Origin: Periplaneta americana
Lineage: Eukaryota > Arthropoda > Insecta > Blattodea > Blattidae
Length of the DNA stretch: 64,000 bases
Assembly (NCBI RefSeq): GCF_040183065.1
Contig: NC_091125.1
Span: forward strand, 129,053,121 to 129,117,120
Direction of reading: 5' to 3'
Shown here in pieces: positions 43,556 through 54,917 of this stretch. Every line of letters begins with the position of its first letter. Position 1 is the first letter of the stretch. The notes under the pieces were generated by a model that ran no database searches, had not been told where the DNA came from, and worked only from the letters and a program-made list of their open reading frames with translations. The position numbers and the translations under genes were made by a program.

Positions 43556-44144
43556 CAGACGTGGACAGATTATTATCAAAATTGAAGATTTTTATTATAT
43601 ATTTTTACAAAATATGATTCTTCAATTCAGACTGCAGTTGACAGTTTTGCGTATTTCCAAATAATTAGCAAAATTGAAGATTTGTATTGTATATTTTTAG
43701 AAAATTTCACTCTTGAATTTGAACTACATTTGATATTTTTGCATATTACAAATTATTAGCAAAACTGAAGATTTTTACTATATATTTTTACCAAATTCGA
43801 CTCTTCAATTTGGACTACAGTTCACATTTTGGATATTTCCAAATAATTAGCAAAACTGAAGATTTTTATTTTATATTTTGTCAAAATTTGACTCTTCAAT
43901 TTAGACTGCAGTTGACATTTTTGCATATTTACAAATTTTTATCAAAATTAAGGATTTTTATTATATATTCTTATAAAAATTGGCTCTTCAATTTAAACTA
44001 CAGTTGATATTTTTGCATTTTTCTGTCTACTATAATGATAGAAATATGAAAAATTGTCAACTGTAGTGTAAATTGAAAAGTTAAATTTTGTAAACAGAAT
44101 TATCATAAAAATCGTCAATTTTGTTAATAATTTGTCCACATCTG
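43556..44144. mobile_element. Tc1-type MITE with internal 91-bp tandem repeats
   Basis: TIRs CAGACGTGGACAGATTATTA and complementary right end (TTGTCCACATCTG), flanked by TA (43554-43555, 44145-44146). The ends match those of the Tc1 remnant at 22581-23148. Inside, five units of 91-92 bp start at 43577, 43669, 43760, 43851 and 43943. Each contains TTGAAGATTTTTATT and a TCTTCAATTT...CTGCAGTTGACATTTTTGC half, and a final partial unit (44045-44135) is inverted. No coding sequence. Confidence 0.88.
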
Positions 44145-44973
44145 TAGTTTGGGTTAATAACAATTAGCAATCTTACAGTTCAAGTGAATATTTTGACTTA
44201 GAAATGTCACAGTTGTTTTGAAACCGGAAAAATTAAGGATATTAACTCATCTGTAACATCCGTGACGTGAAAGAAACGGCTACAAAATATTTACCGATTA
44301 TGTTTTTGCGCACCAATTGGATGCCATGAGATAGCTTTCACATAGACACTATGAGAATGACTCTTTTTGTGCTTGAGGCAAATACCTGTGTTTTACACTT
44401 CTTATTAATAAGGTGTGAAGTGAGTTCACAAATCCTGTAACATCCTGACGAAACCTTTTCTTTATTTTTTGCAATAATAATAAATTTTATTCAAACAAAT
44501 TTTTTCTCTAAATTACAGGCCTACTGATATTCTCAATATATAGAATTTAAAAATAGTAAAAATGTGACATCCATGACAACTGGAATGGCTGCAATGCATT
44601 AGTAAACAATATAAATTTGCAAAGAATGCGGCCCTATGCTGTTTATGTTACGGTAATATTCCTTCGCTTATCTGTAGATATTAATGAAACTATACACTAC
44701 AAGAATGTAGTCAGGTTTCCTGTCGTTAGGATGGAACCTCTAATCTCTAATCTAGCCTATTATCTGTAGTTCCGAGAGAGAAAAAGAGAAGAAGAAAAGT
44801 TTGAAAGTGCTGGCGAGGGGAAGGAAAGTGGGAGAGGCAGAGAATTTTCTCAATTTATAAAAATTGTAACAGTACAACAGAGGCCTGCCAATTAAAGGAC
44901 TGTAACGTAAATTGAACACTGCAGGACATGTCTCTTCAACCTAGGTAAGAAGGTCGTCAGTACTTAGACCTTT

Positions 44974-45236
44974 GGGCCGTCCTAGGAATCTGTACAGCAG
45001 AAAGACGAAACAAGACCTCTGCGCAAGTGGTATGTGGGAGGGCTAGGGCCAATGATTGGTTCAACCAATCGCTTGCAGGGAGGGTATCATTTCGATCTGA
45101 AGTGTACTTCACCTTCTACCACGAGCATCTTACCCCTTAGCGGCCTCGAGCTGATGCTGCCCGCAATGCACTCCGGCACAAATAGACTCCGCCCAAAATG
45201 TGTGAAGTTACTCTACAGATTCCTGAAACGGACCGT
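44974..45236. mobile_element. TIR element (CGTCCCAGGAATCT family), copy 1
   Basis: About 263 bp with degraded ends (GGGCCGTCCTAGGAATCTGT and a right end CAGATTCCTGAAACGGACC). The interior shares TGCGCAAGTGGTATGTGGGA and CTTACCCCTTAGCGGC with copy 2 at 49693-49972. Part of it is open on the plus strand by chance. Confidence 0.75.
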
Positions 45237-45983
45237 AGTTAACCATTATTCCAAAAGTAACATAGAAATGTTTGAGTGCACCACGGAAATTTGATTCAAT
45301 TTCCAACCACACTTGCCTTGACTACACCCCTCATTACTGGCTACATGAAGGTCTGTCCGTAACTAACATTAAAAATAATAATAATACATACTCTGTGACA
45401 TAAAGAGCTACAAAACTGACTATTGTCTCTGTATATCGAAATAGAGAGTACCATTACAAATAAGTAATTAATACATGTAAAGCGGAAGGCTTGTGTTAAG
45501 AAACTGCCTACTATAAAATTAGTAGTTATTCAAATATTGGACGAGAGCTGAGAAATAGAGAGCACTGTCTAGGTAACAATAAGTGGGAACAACGTGTGAA
45601 TGAAAAATGTACAAAGAAAAATTAGCAGCCATAAATCTATATCAGTTCGCTTTTTCTACTTCTGGCGGATAATCCGCTACAACAATTCAGTATAGACAAG
45701 TGGTCGGTAAAGATTACATAACATAAAATGCAGCCCGCAATACACAGTAAAGGGACAGTAGGCGGGAGAGGATATCCAAATTGTTTAACATTGAATGATT
45801 AAGGAGAGGGAGATCATGCCTTACCCATCCGCCCTGTTTGTGTATTAAGGGGTTGAATCACGAAATGCCGACCGCTGGTATAGACTACTACGCCAGGGAT
45901 TTAATCTTGAGGCTGCAGAGTAGCGCATCACTTGAATTTCCTTGTAACACGAGGAAAATGGTATAGGTATACAGATTGAACCC

Positions 45984-46814
45984 TAAGTAATGTCATTAAT
46001 TTCAAGGGATTATTCTTTGAGATATTTCAAACAGAGATTAATACAATTTTGTTTGTTTTCGCTTCTTTTGTGAGATAAAATTGTTTTATATGAAAAATTT
46101 CACAGCGTGTTTTGAAAAAGCCATTGATTCAATTCCCAATATGCTGTCAATTTAAGAGAGCAGAGTATTATGGTAATAAATTATTGAACGAATTTTAGTT
46201 TTATCCTTTAAATATGCAGAAATTTTATCCGAACAAATGTCACATGAAAAATTTCTTTGCAGAACGGAAAGTTACATTTGTTCGGATAAAATTTCTGCAC
46301 ATATAAAGACAAAACTAAAATTATTCAATTATTAATAATTTATTATCATAATACATTGAGTTCATAAATTGACTGAGCATTTTCGGAATTCAATCAATGT
46401 CTTTCTCAATTTTTATTTTATTTTAGTAGGTTATTTTACGACGCTTTATCAACAGCTTAGGTTATTTAGCGTCTGAATGAGATGAAAGTGATAATGCCGG
46501 TGAAATGAGTCCGGGGTCCAGCACCGAAAGTTATCCTGCACTTGCTCATATTGGGTTGAGGGAAAACCCCGGAGAAAACCTCAACCAGGTAACTTGCCCC
46601 GACCGAGAATCGAACCCGGACCACCTGGTTTCGCGACCAGACGCGCTAACCGTTACTTCACAGGTGTGGACGTCTTTCTCAAAACACGCTATGAAATATT
46701 TCATATAAAACAATTTTTATCTCGAAAAGGAATCACAAACGAACAAAATTGTATTAAATCTTTTTTGTTTGAAGTTTCTCGAAGAATAACCCCCTGAAAT
46801 TAGTGGCATTACTT
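45984..46814. mobile_element. Long palindromic element interrupted by a SINE
   Basis: The left arm (45984-46238) and right arm (46274-46410 plus 46683-46814) are inverted copies. Examples are ATTTTATCCGAACAAATG on the left, CATTTGTTCGGATAAAAT on the right, and TAAGTAATGTCATTAATTTC against GAAATTAGTGGCATTACTTA at the outer ends. The loop is about 35 bp. Arms are about 255 bp and visibly diverged, so it is old. No ORF. Confidence 0.8.
46410..46671 (-). mobile_element. tRNA-derived SINE (family A), copy 5
   Basis: Full-length minus-strand copy with head at the right (CACAGGTGTGGA) and AT-rich tail at the left. Flanked by an 11-bp duplication GTCTTTCTCAA (46399-46409, 46672-46682) that lies within the palindrome arm. 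Confidence 0.92.
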
Positions 46815-46829
46815 ACATTTGACCCTATA

Positions 46830-48770
46830 TATTGTCGTAGTTTCCCAGCTCTTCCAGTTATGACTTGGTAATAGCTCAACATGTTCAAATTTCTTTATTC
46901 CGGAACATGTTTCATCGGTACATACCATTTCAATTACGAGTATATTCAGTCTTGTGACAGTGCCAGCAGACAAATTTGCTGTATTAAAATATGTGCTACA
47001 CAGTGGTCAAATTGAGAGTGTACACAGAATGGCAGCAGGATATATAAATAATTATAAAGCATACTGGCACTAAAAACAAATTTAGAAAGATCTAAGAGCG
47101 TTAACAAGAATCCTATGATTCCTTCCTGCGAGTAGATCGGCCGTATGTGATGCTTTTAGTAATCTCTTTCCAGTGTGAGTGTTACGAAAGCACAAAGAAT
47201 CTACGTAATTCTTTCTCTTTTGAATATACATGATTTATATCAGAATTACGTAATTTTTTAAATTATGTTTTAAATGGATAACTTAGCTCACTAGTTATAG
47301 ATCATTAAGTATACCGAAATTGCTTTTCTTAATTGTATTAGGACTGCTGTTAATACTTTTCTTATTATTTGAAAATATCTGCTTGAGTATTAATTTTTTC
47401 TTCAACATTCTTAATAAGCATAAATATTCAACAGAGTTACCGGTATGTAAGTTCTGACATTATTGACAAATAAAAAAAAAACATCCTGAATGAAACAAAA
47501 AAGTACCTGTCCAAAATATTCACTGACTCTTAGAATGAATGAACCTGGAGGTCCATGGACCCCACTTTGAGAACGACTGAGCTAAGCTATAAGTTTTAAT
47601 TTAGAAAAGTTGTTTTTAGTATGCCTTAAATTAGATTTTTTATGAGAAATTAAAACGCTACAGTTCCACAACGTTTAAAATGCAATATAATAACAGTTCA
47701 TCAAAACGTTAAGTAAATCTAGTCAACGCAAACTGATTAGGTTTAGATCATGTAGTACATCAGCCCTGTTCGCATCCTCTAAACATGTAGCTAACTAACA
47801 TTGTTAAGACAGTTCTATGCAAATGTGAGATTTAAAGACCTTAATAGAAGTCATCTATACCTTTGCAGAATGGTGGGATCTGATTTGAATTCTCCTGATT
47901 CGGACATCAAAAACCACCGATGTTTCACAGTAATTTATATCCAATTCGACCACTGAAGTTGAAAAACATTGCGTTAAAACATACACAAAATTGCTCTATG
48001 ATATTAAAATATACACATAGCCTACTATGGACAGATTCCGTGTTATATTTTAGAACTTACAAGATTTGATAAGATGTGAGAGCTAAAATGTACAAATACA
48101 GTAGTTTATTTAATATAACACTGACTTGTAAAATATCAAAATGGTTCAAAATGTTATATAAAACTATTTGTCAAATATAATTTATATAATTTAATGATAA
48201 AACATATTATTTATCTTGTTTTTGAACTCTGTTGATATTTTCACTTTGACCAACCATTAAGCATCACAGTACTTGCAGAACAAATACGTGGTTCTTTGAA
48301 AAAAATATTGGTACACATACCACTAGCACAAACATCGAACAGTTCTTATTTGCTTTCCAATATCTAAACAACCAAACAGTAAAAGCATGCTGGAGTCTTC
48401 GGTACGGCAGGAAATCTGTGCGTGGAACTGATCTTCACCAGTCAGTTCAGTCACATTCGTGCTTAAGTCATGACTCCTCGACTGCTAACACATGCTGTGG
48501 AAAACAAATCATTTAATCACTTGACAGTCATATTGGAAAAACTAAATATTTTATGTGATGAGTTTACTGTAATAATTATTTATGCAACAATTGGATAATC
48601 TTGATGATTATGGCATGAGTGAATGCTTGTCGTACAATTTTCACGAGTGTCATAATAAGATTATTCACGAGTTGGCTACAGCACTTTATGGCATTTTAGC
48701 ATGACTATTACACTTTTACTACGTCACACTACTTTTGACCAATAAAACGGTACAAAGGGACGTCTTTCAA
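46830..48770. other. No gene recognised
   Basis: AT-rich, no transposon boundary or exon seen. Confidence 0.45.
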
Positions 48771-48799
48771 CTAATCATGGCTCCTTATCGCACAATTTT

Positions 48800-49150
48800 A
48801 TCTCGTCCCTAGCATTTGTTTAATTTTATCGCGTCCCTAGCATTTGTTTATTTTTATCACTACCCTAGCATTTGTTTCTTTGTTTGCCAACATTTCAAAC
48901 TGCACTGGTCTGGACATCAAAAAACAGAAAATTACAAACCACTCCAGTCGATGCACAACACTTTCAAATATGACTCGCATTGGCATTCAAAAACAAGAAT
49001 TAATAAAGATCACTGGTCATAGCTATGCATCTTCCCTGAAACCCTATTTACAAATAAATGAAGAGCACCATTCGGAAATCCTGAATAAGTTGAGGGATAT
49101 ACCATGTACATCAACGAGTTCACTTCTTTTACGCACACGTCCAATATAAC
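48800..49150 (+). mobile_element. Tyrosine-recombinase transposon fossil, C-terminal part
   Basis: Three 29-33-bp repeats of a TTTTATCxCGTCCCTAGCATT phrase (about 48798-48875) precede a segment encoding TNHSSRCTTLSNMTRIGIQK, then ELIKITGHSYASSLKPYLQI and NEEHHSEILNKLRD. The H-x-x-R (NHSSR), GH (TGHS) and Y (KPYLQ) set is the catalytic signature of tyrosine recombinases. It resembles the C-terminus of the group whose N-terminal half appears at 22001-22189. A broken, incomplete copy; Crypton-like is my best guess. Confidence 0.68.
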
Positions 49151-49692
49151 ATCAACTGAACCACCAACCACTAAAACATTCAAATTTTGAAATTGCACTT
49201 TCAATAATTGTATCTTTTAAATTATTCATGTTTATTTTTTTTATTTCATCATCGTTAATTAAAACGTTTCTTGTTTATTTCATCATCCCTAATTAAAACT
49301 TTTCTAACACTTGTTTATATTATTTAGGTTATGTTTGTTATAGCTTCTGCTATAGCCTATGATATTATGGATAGTCACGTATCAGCGATTGTTCAATACT
49401 AAGATTTATTGAAAGTCATCTGTCAAGTGACGTTGATTACTGGGATCCGGATGATTGAAGTGGAATGCAAATGTTTAATAAAAATTAAACTGAATCAACA
49501 AAGCCTTCTTGACTAGTAACCGTCCACAGAGTACTTTGTTACTTCTAATCTTTATATACTTTCTTCTAATCGTGTAATAGTCAATTAAATCCCACTCGAG
49601 TTTTGATTTTCTCTAGATAAATCAAAACCTCTAGTGAGATTACTGTTGATAAATTGAAGAAAATTATGAAAGAAACTCGAAATCCATAGCTA

Positions 49693-49972
49693 TGGTTCGT
49701 CCCAGGAATCTGTAGAGTAGAAAGACGAAATAAGACCTTTGCGCAAGTGGTATGTGGGAGGGCTAGGACCAATGACCGCTCTGGGGAGAGGCATTGGCTG
49801 AACGAAGCTACCAATCGCTTGCAGGAAGGGAATCATTTCTATCTGAACTCTCTACCACGAAAATCTTACCCCTTAGCGGCTTCGAGCTGATGCTATCCGC
49901 AATACACTCCGGCACAGATAGACTCCGCCCCCATATGCGCCAAGTTACTCTAGAGATTCCTGGGACGGACCA
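49693..49972. mobile_element. TIR element (CGTCCCAGGAATCT family), copy 2
   Basis: 280 bp with ends TGGTTCGTCCCAGGAATCTG and complementary AGATTCCTGGGACGGACCA, flanked by TA on both sides. A TA duplication suggests a Tc1/mariner-type mobiliser, though the termini match no named element I know. Confidence 0.8.
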
Positions 49973-50176
49973 TAACAATTTGTGTTCATAAAGGTACCGT
50001 CACACGTTGCTTAGTTTTCAGACTTCTCAATAAAAACAAAGTTATAGACAATTTTCTACAAATGTGTTCAATACAGTGTTCCCAAGTAAGTTTCGTGTCA
50101 ACTACAATGCTCGACATATTAAAGTAAATATTTCCATTAAAAGATTGTAAAGAAAAGATTAATGATTTAGATTTAC

Positions 50177-50370
50177 CACAGTCTAGTACATACAGTCACG
50201 AAGCTCAATACGTAGGGAATATGCATTCAATGACAGTTTAACTTTAGTTGCTTGCCACTAGGATCGCTACTATCGCACAGTCTATTGTTCCATGGTGCAC
50301 TGCGTTTTCCTCGAGTAAGAGATGCTAGCCCCAGCGTGCTCTGTGCTGACGATCCCTGTTTTAGACTGTG
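50177..50370. mobile_element. hAT-like MITE (CACAGTC family), copy 2
   Basis: 194 bp from CACAGTCTAGTACATACAGT to TTAGACTGTG, with flanks GATTTAC and GTTTTAC (one mismatch). The interior has GCCACTAGGATCGCTACTAT. Confidence 0.75.
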
Positions 50371-50562
50371 GTTTTACCTTCGTTCAAAACAAGATCATTT
50401 GCATTAAACCATGTTTTTGCTTCTTATTGATATAGTAATGATTCACTATTTCAAGCCAATATGACATTACAAGAATATTGTGAAATAGCATGTGTACCAG
50501 AGCTTATGGTTGTTCTGCCGTCCCTTTACAGATTGTTTGTGTGAAAGTTGATGAAATTGTAC

Positions 50563-50794
50563 AGTTTATCTATTTATATTGTTATTGTTTATTGAACTGT
50601 CCGAAGACAGGTCTGGACACCAACAAGGCATCACTCATGAAGCAACTAGGCCAGGAGATAATAGGGTACGGTGGCCAGTTCATTTCTCCCTCCATTGCAT
50701 ACATCGCTGACTAGCTACATATTGCATTAGTCACACTTCAGATGTATGCAAACAATTGTTTTTCCTCCGACACATATCGTCAAGTGAGATGTAC
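50563..50794 (-). mobile_element. SINE-like interspersed repeat (family D), copy 2
   Basis: Inverted relative to 16244-16466. Begins on the plus strand with GTTTATTGAACTGTCCGAAG and ends with TCCGACACATATCGTC. About 80% similar. Confidence 0.6.
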
Positions 50795-51522
50795 TGGCTA
50801 GTAATAGATTTATATTGCAATCAAAATCAAAATGTATAATCAAAAATATTACTGTGAAAATAAAAGAGCAATAGCTTATTTATGTGACCAAAATGAAATA
50901 TTTATTTCAACGGTTAAATATGAAGTATAAATCGTTAACATTTTCTAGTGACAAAATCCCCTTCCACATTTGACTAGAAAGTAGGTCTTGTATCGTGGAA
51001 AAATGTTCCTTATGTTTGTAAATTGTGAAAAAATTAGTGGAAACCAGCAAGTTTTCAGCTGTTTCTACAAATGCATTTAAATTATATCTTAGACCAATAA
51101 TAAATATTCTTATGAAAACAGTTGAAAAGTGTAATCCCAAAAACATGTTAAGTTCATTATTATCCAAGGATTGGTCTAGTTCTTGTATCCACCAGTCTAA
51201 GGAGGCAGTTTTCAAGTGACATACACAACAACACAACCTTTTAGATAAGAATTGGCGTTGTTTTGGAATAAAACATACTTAAAATACAGTCAACTCCGGT
51301 TATTACATATAATGTTAAGCCCCCTTCACAACACGAAGTTTTGTACCTATATTTGGCAGCTGCAGAACAAGTAAGCGTCTCAGTTGACCCACACCTCGAA
51401 TCGCACGAGACCGACGCCTTTGTCTTTGTTGTACTCTATATTAGGAGCCCACACTCTGCATTCCACATTGACCAAAGTCCCAGCTGAAAAAAAAAAAACA
51501 AACGATACATTAAATAACTATA

Positions 51523-51607
51523 ACACTACTACTACTACACCTACTACTACTACTACTGCTACTAATAATTATTACTGCTACTACTGCTAATAATAATAGT
51601 AGTAGTA

Positions 51608-51692
<85 letters not shown>
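51523..51692. repeat. (TAC)n-(AAT)n microsatellite block
   Basis: Mixed ACT, TAC, AGT and a long AAT run, very like the block at 35436-35518. Confidence 0.95.
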
Positions 51693-51693
<1 letters not shown>

Positions 51694-51832
51694 GTTTTTG
51701 TGGTGCTAAGTTTGTTAGTGATGCTCTTTGTCGCAGTCGTGATCGTAGCTGTTTTGGCGTTCGTATTCTTGGGGATGATTTTAATTGGAATTAGTCTCTG
51801 TAGCGAAGGTTTTTGGAGGTTATGATCTGTAT

Positions 51833-52020
51833 GAGTGCTATTCATAGACATTTCGCTAGCGCGCGTTACTACCGTGCTAAACTAGCCCGGCTATCGACCG
51901 ATTACTTGTACAGAACTCATATAATATCATATAGCTAATACTGGTTTATGAATACGAAAAACGTTAGTTCGCTGATCATCCACCGAAAGTCCGCTCTAAG
52001 AATGTCTATGAATACGGCCC
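51833..52020. mobile_element. MITE (GTATTCATAGACATT family), copy 2
   Basis: 188 bp, ends GAGTGCTATTCATAGACATT and AATGTCTATGAATACGGCCC, flanked by TAT on both sides. Shares GGTTTATGAATACGAAAAAC with copy 1. Confidence 0.8.
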
Positions 52021-52029
52021 TATGGTATT

Positions 52030-53080
52030 AGGTTTAGTCTAACGTAAGTATAAATATGAAAAACTTCCCATTCTTACACTGTTTAGTAATGTATAAAAAA
52101 GTGTGAATACAAAAGAAAACGGAATGATAACGTAATTTCTTCTTGTATAATTAGGGGCGTGATTTTTTGGTATTAATGTGTTTAAAACTTGATTTTATGC
52201 ATTGATAATGCAAATCCCTTAATAACAGTCCAAAATTAAGTTAAATATATCCACAAATTTTCGTTAAATTGATATAAATTAATGAAATTACTTAATAATA
52301 ACGACATTTTCAGGAAGAAACAGGTTTCATGGAGAATTTTCACGAAAAATTACTCTTTTTTTCAAATAAATCGTGAAAAATGTGTCCATAGGTCCATAGG
52401 CCCTTTTTCGGGAGAATGTTTAATTCGATTTTCCGTTTTAAAATCTACTTGTTAACGTAGTTTCGTTTCAATATCTTGTAAACAGAGGGCAGGTTAGTTA
52501 ATTGAATGAACCCATGCACCCTTGCGTAGTTGCGGAACTCAACAAACATCAGTAAAGGTGACCCTCAAAGTGAGTGTGAGTCCATCCAGGATGTGCACTG
52601 AAGTGTAAACTGCACTCTGAAGATAAACTTTGAAGTGGGTGTGAATCCATTCTAGATTAAAATACTAAATAACCTGTAGTCTGCATTCTATACCCATCAA
52701 ATATTCTTAATTCTTACATATTCGGTACAATTTATGACGTATCTATGAAATATATGTAAGAAATATAATTTTACTAAAAAAAGATTAACTCGCGATATGA
52801 CCAAAGATGTTAAAGCGAGTATAAATAACAGCGAAAGAAAAAAAAATACAGATACAATATATTTTGCATTGAACATTTAGAGCAATATTATTCCACAAAG
52901 CCTTCGCAAAACTGTATTAGTAACAATAAGTGCACTGTAATGGATCTATTTCAGTACAGTTTTGTGTTATGAAGAATGGAATGGTTTCCCTAGCAACAAT
53001 AGCTGTAAATACAACAAAAAAAACATGATCGTGCAAAAACAATTTTAGAAAGCATGATGAAAAAGATATTCAGATAGTCA
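52030..53080. other. No gene recognised
   Basis: AT-rich. 52540-52640 has a mild repeat of a GTGAGTGTGAGTCCAT phrase. No exon. Confidence 0.4.
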
Positions 53081-53081
53081 A

Positions 53082-53175
53082 TATAATATAATATAATATA
53101 ATATAATATAATATAATATAATATAATATAATATAATATAATATAATATAATATAATATAATATAATATAATATT
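53082..53175. repeat. (ATAAT)n pentanucleotide repeat
   Basis: About 18 perfect five-base units. Confidence 0.97.
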
Positions 53176-54748
53176 GTTTTATTATTTATAATTCGCATTT
53201 ATATAAGATTTTCCATTGAAAAATTGCTCACATAATAATTGAGGGTTTGTGGTGGAAGATAGGCACTTCTCTCAAATGCAAGTTTTGAGAAAATTGATGT
53301 TGAAAATTCAAACCATAATAATATTACCTATGCACGCCTTTACATTTTGGGTACTCCTGACCTCTATGATCACAGTATTGAACTACAACTTGGTGATCAT
53401 ATGCATAACAGATCAGAGAACACAATAAAGCGTCTTACTCAAAAAGGGCACATCCCTTGAAATGCCCTTCTTGCACCCAGCCCCTCAATTAATATATTTC
53501 AGAATGATTTCACCATAAAAACGAGTGATGAATCATTGAGACCAAGGCTCGCAGTAAAACATCCAACTAATGGAAGCTATTATGAAGTTTAAAGAGGAAT
53601 CAAATGGTTTTTATCATGTTTGCAATTTTATAATGTTATAATTTAAACATAAGACCAACAGTTCAGTCGCAATTTTATTATATATTAAATTTTATACCTG
53701 CATTTTTAAATTTTAGATCGTCAATCATCATAAGTCAATCATAAAATAGTTGTTTTATTATTATATAAAGGTTGTGTTTAATCAGTTTGTACACATTCCG
53801 CAATAAAGACATGAAAAAATGTACAAGATATTGTATGTAAAAGCCCGAAGAGCGAAAACGTTTGCTTTAATTTTCACAATACACAATGATCATTTACATA
53901 TGTAAATGTCATTGATTTTAAATTTGCGATATGTCAATTAGACTGAACTCCAAATAAAACACTATTATATTATATTAAAAAACAATTTTATCAAATCAAT
54001 AAATATAATGTAATGTAATGGTGTGCAATGCAATGTACTTAATAGGACGTAGGCCTATAATGCAATTCGATGCAATGAAGGATGGAAGACAAGAAGAAAA
54101 GGTTTAGAAACGTGAAAAATTGTTGATGGAAACACAATTATGTAAGGAATTTCTAACTGTGGTCTTATTGTTAGATCCTTGCTCCCTAAGAAGGTCTGTT
54201 ATTTCTCATTTCCCTATTTTCTGTCTTGTTTCTCTTTCAGAGGCCTCTATGATACATTATCCTACACAGATATCTGCAGTCTTAATCAAGATGCCCGCAA
54301 AGTATGGAACCTGATAGGGCCAGAAGCAGCTTGGCGATAACTTTGTCTGTTTCAAGGTTCTTACTACATATCGTAAATCTATGAAATTGGCTCTTTGGTT
54401 TCACTTTCCTTCCAAATAAATTCATACTTAAAAAATCCATCGCCCTCATCCGTGGCATGACCTCAAATCGCAATCTTAGGGACTACTAGGAAGACCATTT
54501 TCTGTGTACAGTTTTCTATAGTGAGATAGTACAAGATAGTTGGAATATTATCGAATAAGATAACCAGACTGTTGAATTTTCATAATATCGAGAACATATT
54601 TTAAATACCCAACATTCGTTTGATTATGATAAAAGTTTAAAACTTAAAAACTTCATCATGTTAAAGTGTATTAAAAAAGGTAATGCACCTCAACCAAGCC
54701 GAATGGCCTTTTCAATATCGTTTCTATTTTGTTAAAGATTCAACTTAC
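53176..54748. other. No gene assigned; presumed intron 3' of the beta-type exon
   Basis: Includes an open-ish stretch near 53275-53600 of uncertain nature and TAATG repeats near 54007. The last exon of the upstream beta-subunit gene should lie downstream of 54749 on the minus strand, but I could not find a sequence for its expected cysteine-containing C-terminus. Confidence 0.4.
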
Positions 54749-54917
54749 GCTCTGGGTTTTCAAAGGGGATAGCCACTAACGGACTCATATAATTCTCTGT
54801 GCTGTTGTAAGGAAAATAGTAGCCTGGGAATCCCCTGCGAGGTAAATAATCAATTGAACCCATTTTCTCCTTGTCGGCTGTTTCGCTTCCTTCGCAGCTT
54901 ACCCAGATTGTCTTCAG
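54749..54917 (-). CDS. Na+/K+-ATPase beta subunit, C-terminal-half exon (upstream paralogue)
   Basis: A 169-bp minus-strand exon bounded by an acceptor (TTTTTTAATGTTACAG) and a strong donor (GTAAGTTG). It encodes LKTIWVSCEGSETADKEKMG, then YLPRRGFPGYYFPYNSTENY and MSPLVAIPFENPE, starting in phase 0 and ending one base into an Arg codon. The WVSCEG, GFPGYYFPY and Y.SPLVA.F motifs are diagnostic of the extracellular domain of animal beta subunits. The Cys normally pairs with one in the last exon, and NST is a potential N-glycosylation site. Neither upstream exons (above 54917) nor the terminal exon were found. As this exon precedes 4858 in the direction of transcription, it belongs to a different, upstream gene copy. 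Confidence 0.85.

Noticed and set aside
53275-53600. A protein-like stretch containing ARLYILGTPDLYDHS
   Set aside because: No recognisable family, no splice context and an interrupted reading; could be an old mobile-element piece but I cannot support a call.
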